In this document: positions 52,806-64,000 of the stretch, piece by piece | Layout of the letters: every line of letters begins with the position of its first letter | How positions within the stretch are numbered: position 1 is the first letter of the stretch | From: Apoderus coryli | Taxonomy: Eukaryota > Arthropoda > Insecta > Coleoptera > Attelabidae | Length of the DNA stretch: 64,000 bases | Reading direction: 5' to 3' | Assembly: GCA_911728435.2 (NCBI GenBank) | Contig: OU452201.1 | Location: 28,024,001 to 28,088,000, forward strand | The notes under the pieces: generated by a model | Seen by the model: only the letters and a program-made list of their open reading frames with translations | What the model was told of the DNA's origin: nothing | The model's database searches: none | Program-made: the position numbers and the translations under genes

Positions 52806-55800
52806 TTTTCTCGTAGGGATTTCCTAGTAACGTCATTTATTATTGTTTTATAATTATTTTACAATTCTGGTACGTAGTACTACCACTGTATGTTATACAG
52901 AGTATACTATAAGTTATTCATGAAAACCCACACCACCCGATAAATATACCACATTTTCCGGGACCCCTTGTATATAAATACAGAAGGAAAATATGTTTAA
53001 AATTAATAGTTTATATTTATTTCCAGTTCAAAATTCTAGAAACCTTATGAATATACGAAGCTATCAGGATTTACCATTTCAATAAAAAGCATGAGGCAAT
53101 TCTATAAGATTACACCCCTTAAAATTCAGCGAAGAAGTCAAGACAATATAGTAAAAAAGGTCGACACTAAGCAAACGGAATATAGAATATATTAAAGAGG
53201 AGAACCGAATGCTAAGCAAAACCTTGAGCCGGTGTGTTATTTAAAATAAAGCTGGCTGTTCCAATTGAAGTTGGAGAATTTTCTGGTTTTACTCTAATAC
53301 GTTTTTTGTTTCTGTTTCTTTGCTACTTTATATTAAATGTATGAAGAATCAGGTGAAGTAACAAATTTGATAGAATTTCTGTAAAAATTACCTAACACGG
53401 AACTGAGAAATTTCTCCCTGAATAATTTTAAACATGATTGAATAAAACTATGAAACGTTGTATTTGCTTCACGCGTTTTCGTTAATACTTTATTTGATTA
53501 TGCTCTCAGGGTTAGATTCGGTTGAGCTTATGCGGAAGTTAGACGACATTACGTATGTCGTATGTCTTAGGTTTTGCCGCAAAACATTTTTCAGATATTT
53601 CCTTAATCCTCCTGTTGGCGTTGATACGTGCCATTCTCAGCTATGATATGCGAAACTGTTTTCTGAAATTAATCTCCAGATAGCGCCCTTATAAATAAAT
53701 AAATGATGGTGTACAGTTTTCGCGAGTGTACTTGGACAAAAGTATATAAGAAATGGGCTTATAATATATAATTTTCCTTTTTTTTTTTTGCTTTACCCAT
53801 AACCCTGCTCTCCGAATTAAAATCTGAGTGCTGTGTCTTCTGCTTAAACTCTTTAGTAGCCTTAACATCTTTCCGAATAATACGCAGTTGATTTATTTAT
53901 TAACCTTGCTACTAAATTAAACCGTTACATAATATAAATTTGTATTGTATACAACTTGCAACTGGACTTAATTATTTCCCATATTTCTAGCAACAACGCT
54001 GTCAAATTTCAAAGAAATCGGTAAGGAGATATTTGACCGTTATTTACAAAAAAAAATAAATAAAGCCGTGTATTTTGGAAACAAGATATTTCCAGGTGTA
54101 TATTTATGGGAACTTTTCTTCTAAAATGACCTGAGAAATCGCCTCCCTAATTTTTGTATAGGCTTGAAAAACGGTACGGGAATAATTATGCCGACCGGGA
54201 AAGTCTTGATGTCTCAACTTCTTAACTGAATCTGGATCTTCTAAAAGTATTTCCATTTACTATCCATACATGAGCGTATTTCCATACGCCATATTGCTAT
54301 TATGTTACATATTTCAAGATTTTTCAATCTCGTATACGACATGGAAACTATATTGATTCATCATACCCATCAGATATATATGAAACATATGAAACGAACA
54401 GTAAAAAAAATAATTAATTTAAATTGTCTGTAAGCTCTCCATTCGTTTTCCAATTTATATTTTCCCCTGTTGGTACTCTGCACCAAACCGTTATTCGCTT
54501 TTGAGTTCATTCTTTTTTGTTGTTTTTTTTTTTGCATTTTTCTCTGATACCGACTGGGAACGTTTATTTATTTCCTGATATAATACAGAGTGAGATTGAT
54601 TGTATATTATTTGAATTGTAACAGGTATTATAAAAAATGTATACCTATTGTTTCGTATTAAATATTAAAATTTTCCAATCTCTTTTCCAGTAAAATTTAC
54701 ATTGTTTAACATTGAAACAAGGAAAAATAATTAATGTAAACATGAACTCGCTCTTTTTGCGATAATTATAATATATTGTGATAATTCTTATAAATCAATT
54801 AATATGCGATAACTAACCTAACAAGCGAAGAGCATACATCATTAATTTGTGATCAAACTTGCAAATGTTGCTACTCGATAAGCAAATAACTTATTTTTTT
54901 CAAATTAAAACAGCGCCCAGAATAATTTTTTCCTGCTCCTGTAATGATTGAAAAGAACCAAACCCACCATTAGACGAAACTCTGAATTTGTTAACATAAA
55001 TTTCGTTTGATGAAAATATATATGCAGAATTTTATTTAGGAGTTGCCTTGGGACTCGTTGCAATTAGAAAGCGTATCCATCTAATGTTTAAAATTGATTT
55101 TCTCCTTTTGACTTGTTAATTTAATGAAGGGTTGCTCGGCATTTTGTCATATATAAATATCTATATGTATCTACGGGAGCTTTTATTTTAATTTGAAATG
55201 TCTTTTGTGAAATCAGTGATACATTTCTAACATTATTTCACTTTGGTCAGTCGTTTGAAGACCGCAATGTAGTTGTGGCGTTTTGTCATGAAAATAAAAG
55301 CTAAAATTTAATCTGAGATGTCAGCATATCCTAGATGGTAAGCAATTTACGTTACTAAACCGGAAAGCGGTGTTATGCAACCGGATTCCAGCGAGCCACA
55401 GGCGAGTGCTGATAGTTTAGTACAAATTGAAATGATGTTTAAAACCTTATTTTGTGTATTTTTATGTTTTGTGCAGATTAACACTTAGTATTGGTTCAAT
55501 AATCAACCTAACATTACGTTACTGTAGCAACCAGAAATCAAACCACTCATTCTATAATTTGGCAGCTTCTTGCGTTATACTTCTAGAGACTCAGATCAGC
55601 TGGGCTGATAAGATATGACCACATACCGCCAACCTCACTTTCTATTATAAAAGAAACATCAAACTGTCAAAATTATCATTGGTTATGAAACTATTTGAGA
55701 ATAATTTCTCATTTAAGTGTCAATCAAATTTCTAAAAGGAACGTGCGTGATAGACAGTTGAATATTGCTGATATTTCGCGTAGAAGGATAACACATACTT

Positions 55801-56159
55801 TTTGCATTTCGAGGATCAGATAAGTGACACTTGAGATCAGAAGAAATGATTTTTAGATCTTTGATGACCATTGCCAGTACCTTTCCTCAGAAACTACCGA
55901 CTTTGGAAAAAAATAATAACACAAAGTTTATTTTGGTTTCGACTGGTATCGATATTCAATTGCATGGTATTGGTATCGATACGTAAATTTTACGTACTCC
56001 TATTACATATACTTTTACGCTAAAATTTGAATAGATATATTTAATGACACCGAATTAATTAAGTGAAAATGGTTTACTACGCAAAGTACGCATATACAGA
56101 AGGAAATGAGAACTAAAAATCATTTAGACTATATTATTGAAAATTGAAAAAAATTAAAT
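52806..56159. other. unassigned AT-rich DNA with repeat scraps
   Basis: Contains a copy of the 20.04-kb repeat (54060-54150) and a piece of repeat G (55585-55670, reversed). A lone mariner-like end pair lies at 52900-52980 (ATACAGAGTATACTATAAG, GGGACCCCTTGTATA). Nothing in the rest supports a gene. Confidence 0.45.
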
Positions 56160-57730
56160 TGTAAACATTTTGAATTAGCGGGTGTTGTGTACATTCAGAA
56201 AGAATACTAATTTTATAGCTCAACCCAAATGAACCCCTATATGCTATTCAAATTGTTACTGATTCGATTCAAGCTTTACGAGCGGTTTGAATTAAAGAAG
56301 AACAAACAAAAAATATCAACTTTATTAATCTGTATTAAAGTAATGTAAAATTTACTAACCTTTTATAATTCTGGATCTCTGCCGGTCACGCACCACTTAT
56401 TTAAAAGAAAATTATTAATTAAACAACCCTTCTTTTCAACAACATAATGAAAACTTTATTTCAAATAAAACACACGATTTGGGCTTTTGAACTCAACTAA
56501 ATTTAATAATTAAAATTAATAAGGAAAATTTATAACAATAAAGAAATAAATATGTATAAATAAAAAACAAGAATAAAACAATTAAAAGAAATGAAAATTT
56601 AAAAGAAAATCTTATTCATTAATGTACAATTTAAAATAGGTAAATTAATATAATTATATTAATTGCTATACGAAACCTTAATTACAATTGTAAACTGAAT
56701 TTATAACAGAGATTAAATTCTACTATTCGAAATATAACTCTTTTACGTTAAGAACAAACTTTAATCTTTATTAAAAGTTATGAGAAAACAAAAAGGCCTT
56801 CAATGAAAAGAATTAACAAAAACTTACGGAAATTTTAACGTCGATTATTATTAAGAAACTTTATATATTATACCTGTATAATTTAAAACAAAAACTAGAA
56901 AATAATTCTTAACTGTGAAAAAGTCCAAAAACAAATTAAAATATTTACTTTAACTTTATAGAATTAGAAATCACATCTGAACAGAACTCAAGTTAAAACG
57001 AATATAAGTTGAAAGTGCTATTGCATTTCCAAAAACGTTTCACAAACAACAGAAGTAGGTACTATCGACTGAAAATAGCCAATAAGACGAAAGGGCATTT
57101 TTACAATATACCCCTAGAAAAATAGAGTTCAGAAATAAAATACATTTTTATGTCGACTTTAATATTGATTGTTGATTGTTAAGATGCCTTATGTTGGAGA
57201 TTTTTCAGAAGATCAACAAGACACTACCGTTTGTATAGTCACGAACAATACGATTATATAATGACTCCTTAATCTCCAGAGAAGCTAACTGGATGAAAAC
57301 CCATGTTAATGTTTTCTACGCCGTTTATATATTTATTCTTTGATATGGGAAACTTTGTCAACTTCCCAACGATCTATGCATATATACGAATAGTCACAGA
57401 CACAGACATTTTTTAGTCGGCAGGTATTTCGATAATTTTGAATGTGACCACCCTGTAATAAAACATCTGGTTATCTTTTCTAATATATACATTTTATCTT
57501 ATCGACTGACTCATACACAAACATAATATTTTCGACTAGAAAAAGGTCCTTTTCTATCAATTCTTTATCACAGGCATCCAAGATAATATATTGTTATTAC
57601 TTACAGATGTTGTATAACATTTACAAAAATATTAGACTTCGAGACATGTTAAGTATAAAACTATAAAACTAAGAGAAAATCTCTATAAAACCACCCAACT
57701 ATGATACCAGTGGCGTGGTGTTTTGTTACA
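56160..57730 (+). repeat. LTR-2 family solo LTR, copy C
   Basis: It starts TGTAAACATTTTGAATTAGC and ends GTGGTGTTTTGTTACA. An exact AAAT duplication flanks it (56156-56159 and 57731-57734). It is closest to copy B in sequence (GCGGGTGTTGTGTACATTCAG shared). Size is 1571 bp against 1504 (A) and 1631 (B). Confidence 0.8.
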
Positions 57731-57746
57731 AAATTAAACATATATT

Positions 57747-57833
57747 TTTCTACGACTGTCTTTAAATGCCTTTATTATATGGTCAATCATGATTTGAAAA
57801 TGTAGTACATTGTAATGCTGCTTTTCATTTCCC
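57747..57833. repeat. dispersed repeat shared with 13137-13222
   Basis: Near-identical copy of the 13.1-kb repeat. After about 57833 the two diverge, although both reach an ACTAGTTGC sequence. Confidence 0.8.
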
Positions 57834-57927
57834 ACTAGTTGCTAGGCAAAATTGGTCTGATGGACGATTATTTTGACCGTAAAATGGACGTAGTGCGCGA
57901 TATGTATTTCGAACAGAACCATGATTA

Positions 57928-58776
57928 ATGAAAATAATTTCGTGGCAAAGCGGACTAAAATGTTGGCTTTACCTACACAAGGAATTTTGTTTAATTTAGC
58001 AGGGCCCCAGTCTAATTCGATAGAAACCAGACCGAGGCATGGGTCGACAGGTACTGACGAATTCGTTTCGCTCTTGTTATGAGCTCGTCAGAGCACCATA
58101 GTCGCTGCCCATCACAAATATCGGCCTGCATTTAAGCACAATAGGATACACAACAGTAGACACATGTAAACATATATCATCTACATGTACATGTCCGCTT
58201 TGCCACGAAATTATTTTCATTTATTATATTTACGGACATGAAATCCTCTTAATTTTTCATTATTTGGCATTAAACATCGACGGCAGAACGCTTGGAGACC
58301 ACCGTCCGAGCATTGCTGAAACCCAAATATTTGGGAGATGCTGGCAGAAGGATAAAATGGTCTCCTGCTAGCGTTTTGTGTTCATACTATTTTTATTTAT
58401 ATTTATTTCTATTTATACGACTGGTTTTACCTATACATTGAGTTTGTTCGGCCTCTGCATGGTATGGGATATGCATTACTATGTACATGTAGATGATATA
58501 TGTTTACATGTGTCTACTGTTGTGTATCCTATTGTGCTTAAATGCAGGCCGATATTTGTGATGGGCAGCGACTATGGTGCTCTGACGAGCTCATAACAAG
58601 AGCGAAACGAATTCGTCAGTACCTGTCGACCCATGCCTCGGTCTGGTTTCTATCGAATTAGACTGGGGCCCTGCTAAATTAAACAAAATTCCTTGTGTAG
58701 GTAAAGCCAACATTTTAGTCCGCTTTGCCACGAAATTATTTTCATTTATTATATTTACGGACATGAAATCCTCTTA
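57928..58776. mobile_element. foldback element with about 265-bp near-perfect arms
   Basis: The left arm 57928-58192 and right arm 58481-58747 are inverted copies that look identical over nearly their whole length, from AATGAAAATAATTTCGTGGC to the inner CATGTACAT. The 288-bp spacer starts with a direct copy of the right flank (GTCCGCTTTGCCACGAAATT... to CATGAAATCCTCTTAA, about 58195-58253 and 58718-58776). Diverged single-arm relatives lie at 6.2, 19.2 and 26.0 kb. No coding content. Confidence 0.85.
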
Positions 58777-59849
58777 AAGAACCATGATTTTCAATATAAA
58801 TTTGCACAATTTGGAAGCGTTGTTCAGACGTCAGTCTATTCCTGTTGAAATGCCAAACCAAACTAAATGCCAAACCAAACTAAAGATAAATCACATCAAA
58901 CAGCTGACAAAATGGCCGCCAGTTAAAAAAGTGTTGCTAACGAAAAAAATCAAATGCCCTGTATTTATTTATAAAGAGCTCTACATAATAATTGTATATT
59001 CTTTTTCAAACCCTTTGAATATTATCTATATACATATACATATTTATAAAACAGTATTCCATTTAAATAAATCTTTCTCTGAAGCATCCTGCATATTTGA
59101 ATACATTTTTAAAATTTGTTAACCTGTGAAACTCCGTAGCGTCCGTGGTAACCCACTCAGTAGGTACATCATAACTTGAGTTATCATGATTAACTAACAT
59201 TAATTAATTTATATTATAGAAACCTGCTAGGCTTGGTACATAATAATTATTAATTTTTTTAATCTTCATTACAGATACATCACGCTTGTGTAGTTTTCAA
59301 AGAGAAAGCATATATCCACTAGAATACCATTCCTCTACAATATCTGTGTTACAAAACGACACCAACTAACATAGGTAAGTTAATTATATCAAATAGGTAT
59401 TTAACTTTGTACCTACCTGAGAAATGTTACTGAAAATATTTCAAATTATAATTAACGGAAAGCTGGCTAGATTTTAATCTTTAAACTAGTTGAAGCCTTT
59501 TTAGTATGCAATATATTACTGTAATAGCAGTAAATTGAATCCACCAATACCAGACAACCTATACAAATAATAATATTAAAGATTTCTTCAAATTTCTAGG
59601 ATATTATATGCACATTGGAGGTTTTGGAAGTTATTTCAAGGCCATCAGTATTTTTTGTAAAAAAAAATCATACAGGGTCAGTCATGAGGAACTATATAGG
59701 GTGTCCCATTTTGCCTGTCCTTATGGGGTATCTCGTTAATTTTTAAATTTGGAACCTTGTGGTTTTCATGAGCTACTTTTTTGTGAAATGAAAGATGCCG
59801 CAAACAAAATGGTCATAACTCTCTTAGCTAGTTACAGGGAATAAGCCAC
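58777..59849. other. unassigned DNA
   Basis: The frame 58784-59122 has no motif. A TATAGGGTGTCCCATTTTGC block at 59695 resembles the ends of mariner-type elements; its partner was not found. Confidence 0.4.
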
Positions 59850-59864
59850 CCCAACCCAACTTGA

Positions 59865-60085
59865 ACGTATAACACGTATAACTGAACAGAGAAGTGAAGC
59901 GACGCTGTGCTACTTTAGTAGACGCATCTCTTAATTGTTCTATTGCTTAGTGTTCAAGAATAGTCGCCCAGCTGATCTAGGTTTGTAAAAGGATAACTTA
60001 ATGTGAAATTTTGTATTTAAATTAAAAGGGATTTTAGGTTTTGAAATAAAAAATCTAGGCTATATTAAGTAAAGCGAATTGAATA
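59865..60085. repeat. repeat G, copy at 59.9 kb
   Basis: It shares AACTGAACAGAGAAGTGAAG, ACGCTGTGCTA, GTTCAAGAATAG, CCCAGCTGATCTAGG and GGGATTTTAGGTTTTGAAAT with 28600-29335. The segments between are deleted relative to that locus. Confidence 0.7.
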
Positions 60086-60239
60086 TTTATTTGGATGACA
60101 ACAACAGAGAGATATTTTTTTATAATTATCTATTATTTAATTAATTAATAACTAAACTAAACTAAAACTGAACATCAGTGGAGTGGTAGGTTTCTAATTA
60201 ATTTGTGGTATCTGCAATGTAAGATATTAAATATACGTA

Positions 60240-60770
60240 CCAGTTAATTGGTTCTGTTAATTTTTCCCATTTTCTCTAAGATACATTCTTTGCTATCGAA
60301 TTAAGCCTTCGCTTATAAATTTTTTTCATGAGATTACGTATTATTATTCTTAACAAAAACTATCTTTGTCTATTTTTTTGAAGACGAATTTTGCACTGTC
60401 TAAAAGTTTTAAATATTTCAGTAGTAGGAATCTGTTTATAGAATTGGCCTGTTTGGGACTTTTTATAGATCTCCTGCCAATAGACTTTCATTTCTTTTAT
60501 TTGTCATGGCTAATATGTCTGTCATTGGTAATTTGAAGTTAATAATTTCTTGCCCTGTGTTTAGTGCATCTTTCGCCAATGTGTCAGCTTTTTCGTTACC
60601 ATGTATTCCTGAATGAGCCTTAATCCATACAAAGTCTAATATCATATTATTGTTTGAAATGTCTTTACACAATTTTAGAAGTTCCAAAACGATATAGTTT
60701 TTATATTTGAGGCACTTGCGGGGAAAAAGGTAATTAGTTACTTTCTTCCGGGTCGTTCTAAGCATCTTTT
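60240..60770 (-). pseudogene. LINE RNase H domain and C-terminal fragment
   Basis: The minus-strand frame 60463-60765 contains VLELLKLCKDI and DFVWIKAHSGIHGNEKADTL, then AKDAL. The WIKAHSGIHGNEKAD block is the C-terminal RNase H motif (His, Gly-Asn-Glu, Asp) found in I- and R1-type LINEs, where it removes RNA from the RNA-DNA hybrid. After a stop the reading continues with WQEIYKKSQTGQFYKQI and similar C-terminal sequence. Reverse transcriptase and 5' parts are missing. This is a third LINE lineage, distinct from the jockey and RTE pieces, which lack RNase H here. Confidence 0.75.
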
Positions 60771-62764
60771 ACACTATACGGATTGAATTTATTTTATTTT
60801 AAATATGTATTAAAGTTTGCATACCAAAAATACGCGTGCAGCATAGTACACGTGATAGAAGGTACAAAAGGGACAACTGAAGGATAGGCAACGTTAAGCC
60901 GCTATATACATAATAGTGTATGGTATAGGATATAGTCTCTCTCTCTCCCCCTCATATTTGTTATATGCTTCATGTCTTTTGCGGGACGAAAATTTTATAA
61001 ATCGTGTCGTGACGCGACCTTGAAAAATCACTCTCATGTGGCCAAAAAAGTATTCACTTCAAAAATGAAAAAAAAAAACGTTCTTATGAAAAACAAAAAC
61101 ATTCTAAAACAACATAACGAAATAAATTAAATACTTTGCTTGATTTAAACAAAAAAATCTAAAACAACTTAGCACTGATCGACAATAATTAAAATATCTT
61201 GGATCTTTTTGTTGCTTTAAGTGACGTTTAGAAACTATAATTAACTGTGCTAAAAATTTCGATTAAATATAATGATCATAATTAGTATTACTTTATAGAC
61301 GGTGGCAATCTGTTAGATTTCGTCAACTTGAGCATCATCATTATCAGTCTCGCTGTCGTCCTCTTGTCCTAAAGTTATTATAATGTGTTCAATATCCTCC
61401 AAAATTCTTCTTCAAACTCCTTAACATGTCGGCAGAAACTATTCCAATCATTACTGGATATTAAGAAGTTCTTTTAATGTAGTTAGGTTGAAATTTCCGG
61501 TTGGATTGCGGGCTCTTATATATATGTAATTTAAGTTTTGCGCAAGTTAACTCTCGAACTACCCTGATTTTTTTAGCCAATAAAATTGCATATTTTTGTT
61601 CCTTTTAAATGATATACGACACTTCATAGTTTTAGTTTTAGAAATATCAAAAATCGAGAGCGGTATTAAAAAATTTATTGTTACGAGGATTTTTTGACTC
61701 TGTAATTTTTGTATAGTGTTAACTTCTGTCATGATTATCTTGTTAATTTTTAAAATACCCGAATTCTAAGTAGATTCAATAAAAATTTCCAGTTTTGATG
61801 CCTTAGTAAAGAACAAACAATGTGTAAGCTTATATTTCTACAAGAACAAAGAGTATCAGAACACTAAATATACAATAATAATTTGATATAATATTTGATA
61901 ATATTGCAACTCATACACGACAACAAAAGTATAAATATCACGACTCTGCCACTGGCTGATTCAATATTACTACGAAGGGCGGCAACAATTGCGGGGAAGA
62001 ACTCAGTTTCCACCAATTGCGACTTGAACACCGGCATGGCGACAAAACGTGCGAGGGCCTATGCACCAATTAGGATTATTCAGGCGGCGTCTAACCACCT
62101 ATTTCGCGTGCTATTGCCGATTTTACAGAAGATCGTAATTTTAGTTATTAAATAAAAATAAAACAAACAACCACTTAAAATGCTGAGCTTTTTTCATTAT
62201 TATTATTTGTAATTTTAAAAACTCGATTTTCAAGTTAATACTATTTCTTTTCGAGAACTAGTGATATTTTGTAGTTAGATTTGGCAATATAAGATTTTTT
62301 TGTCCGCATTCCTTTCGTTGTCACAGATTCGTTTGTCAAGCAATAGGTTAGCTTTCAATACGTAGATCCCATCAAGTATCTTGTAGTCTAAATTCACAAA
62401 TACACAACCTCAAAAAACAACGTCTAAAAACTTATCAAAAAAAATTGGCAAGTATCTAAAAAGAGAAACTTTTTATGCGCATAACTTGGATACAGTATAA
62501 TTACAGTAGTGTCCGTGAGATCAATAAAATCAGGTTATAAAAAATAAAATAAACCTAATTAAGTTCTAAAAGCACTAATAATGTAAATATACCACGTTTG
62601 ACATGGGTTAAACTTGACTAAATTGAACAAAAAAAGTGATCACGGCATAATTAATAAGTTTTCTCAAACAAAAGTCATTCCAATTATACAATTAAAATAT
62701 ACGCAGAAGTAGCAGCTCTGTGTAAAATGCATTGATAACCTAAAAATTTAACTGTCATGAGATG
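60771..62764. other. unassigned AT-rich DNA
   Basis: A short (CT)n tract at about 60941-60953 is the only simple repeat of note. The 86-codon frame 61895-62155 lies in a slightly GC-richer patch, but I recognise nothing in it. Confidence 0.4.
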
Positions 62765-62769
62765 TTTTT

Positions 62770-62893
62770 GGCGACATCTAGTGTGAGCAGGCAATATGCC
62801 CGGCGAAGCACAGTTCACAAACGATGGCCGGAGAAGAAGTAACAACTCCATTAAATCCTATTGCCAACACTAGATACGCCCGAATTCCCTAGC
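62770..62893. repeat. dispersed repeat with CATCTAGTGT ends, copy 2
   Basis: GGCGACATCTAGTGTGAGC on the left and CCAACACTAGATACGCC on the right are imperfect inverted ends. It is the better preserved relative of 16955-17055. Confidence 0.6.
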
Positions 62894-62895
62894 GG

Positions 62896-63768
62896 GAATG
62901 CATTTATTGATAATGAACTTATAACCAACAGATTATTAATTTTGAAATGGCAAGTAAATGTGACAAATTTTACTTAGTTTTAGATAGCATCCCATTTGTC
63001 ATGTGATAATCTGTTCCGTATTTTATTAAATATAAAACTTTTTAAAAAATAATCCATAGTAACGAAGAGTAATAAAAATATCAAAAATCGGGGGCTAGGC
63101 GACCTGCAAATATTCATCAATTTAGAAAACTTTGATTAAGACGCAAATTTGTAAAAATAGACGTGTTTTCCGATAAACTAGTTGGACGGGCATTTTTCTA
63201 TATAAAATTAATTTTCTAATTAAAATAATTGTCAAACCTTAGAAATATGAGCATGTATTATGATTAATGCTACAATGATCACCGGTATCCTCAAATCATA
63301 AGTTGTCTATTTTATAAAATTAGCAGCGTACAACAGACAAATGTGTGACAACTACACAGATATTGCAGCCAACTTTCTTGTATCTTTTAATGTAATGTAA
63401 CTTAAGACTAACACATTTGATACTATGTAAGTTTGTTAAGGCACAATCTGGACTCATTTAACTTTACTGATAGGTAATATGATTATGCCGTCAGGTAACT
63501 GAAAGTTTTAAGTGGAAAACATGAGTTCTGTTGAAATCCTTTGTGCCTTCTCGTTAGTCGAATTCTGACAATAAATACACGTTTAAATAAATCAAAACTT
63601 TTGGAAAGCGCCGGTGAACTTTTGTTTGTTATTTAGTAGATGTAAAACTATTTGACTGTAAATAGGTAGGTATTTCTTTATACATTTTATTATAACTATT
63701 CAACTGCGACCGAATTATTTTTCTCATGAGTATGAAGTGTAGTGGTTAGTGATTTTTTTTTATCATTT
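62896..63768. other. unassigned AT-rich DNA
   Basis: I see no supported feature. Confidence 0.4.
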
Positions 63769-64000
63769 GGAGGAACTTCTGTGGATTATCGACAGCTTTG
63801 GTTTGCGTATTACGTGAGCTGAGCCTACTAGACGTGTAGGCTTGTCCGAGAATTGTCTGGACAATGTCTTGACCAATATGGAGAATTGTTAATTTTCTTC
63901 ATGTGTAGTCGATCCGGGCATCTCTGATCAAGTTGGACAGAAGGTGGCAGAAATTGATTTGGGCCTTTTGCTTTAGTCGGAGGAGAGAGTCCGTGAAATG
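63769..64000 (+). pseudogene. LINE endonuclease fragment, running off the window
   Basis: The plus-strand frame reads WIIDSFGLRIT, stop, AEPTRRVGLSENCLDNVLTN, stop, and then DPGISDQVGQ. This is the C-terminal part of the AP-like endonuclease of jockey-type LINEs: a T-R...CLDNV..N block and the SDH site, here SDQ, so the catalytic His is changed. At least three stops show decay. More of the element may lie beyond the window edge. Confidence 0.65.

Noticed and set aside
61895..62155. 86-codon frame in a slightly GC-richer patch
   Set aside because: No recognisable motif; the composition difference is small and one short frame is expected by chance.
1..64000. CRISPR array, rRNA or tRNA genes, bacterial operons
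   Set aside because: No regularly spaced identical repeats with unique spacers, no cloverleaf or rRNA core sequences and no compact gene clusters were seen. The tandem repeat at 13372-13497 has no spacers.

Overview
The window looks like a stretch of AT-rich insect (at least arthropod) nuclear DNA made almost wholly of transposable elements in various states of decay. This rests on the element repertoire (Penelope-like, jockey-like and RTE-like retroelements, Tc1/mariner relatives, a Crypton-like tyrosine recombinase, solo LTRs, palindromic foldback repeats), the long intergenic AT tracts and the lack of any compact bacterial-style gene layout. The order cannot be fixed from sequence alone. 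I found no convincing intact host gene, no rRNA or tRNA gene and no CRISPR array.

Layout. 0-5 kb: a truncated solo-LTR-like repeat, a broken Penelope 3' coding end, a small TIR element with a MADF-like coding relic, and a decayed Tc1/mariner-type transposon with readable D/D/D motifs. 7-16 kb: solo LTRs of two families (here called LTR-1 and LTR-2); one LTR-1 sits in a repeat whose uninterrupted relative lies at 15.2-15.9 kb. 17-18.5 kb: a palindrome interrupted by a 5'-truncated LINE, next to a hammerhead-like motif. 19-21.4 kb: transposase fragments and another LTR-1. 21.5-24.8 kb: the best preserved coding unit, a jockey/CR1-type LINE with an intact 921-residue endonuclease-reverse transcriptase. 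26-29 kb: foldback-family copy, hammerhead-like motif, RTE fragment and tandem repeats. 29-37 kb: mostly unassigned DNA. 37.2-38.4 kb: a 1.2-kb hairpin with hammerhead-like motifs at both ends. 39.3-41.7 kb: a decayed mariner-type element carrying nested insertions. 42.5-49.2 kb: a LINE split by an inverted pair of Penelope copies, lying against a Crypton-like recombinase fragment. 49.7-57.7 kb: two LTR-2 copies and LINE scraps. 57.9-58.8 kb: a long inverted repeat. 60-64 kb: RNase H and endonuclease scraps of LINEs.

The main biological theme is retroelements with self-cleaving-ribozyme-like ends. Six loci carry hammerhead-like cores: four share one terminal layout (core, then a conserved TTTGTGGAG...AGACG block), and others lie in the Penelope termini. 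Hammerhead motifs in Penelope-like elements are established knowledge; the short palindromic family seen here looks like a non-autonomous derivative. Insertion order can be read from target-site duplications: LTR-1 and LTR-2 copies have matching 4-bp duplications, and the Penelope pair has an 11-bp match inside a LINE reverse transcriptase gene.
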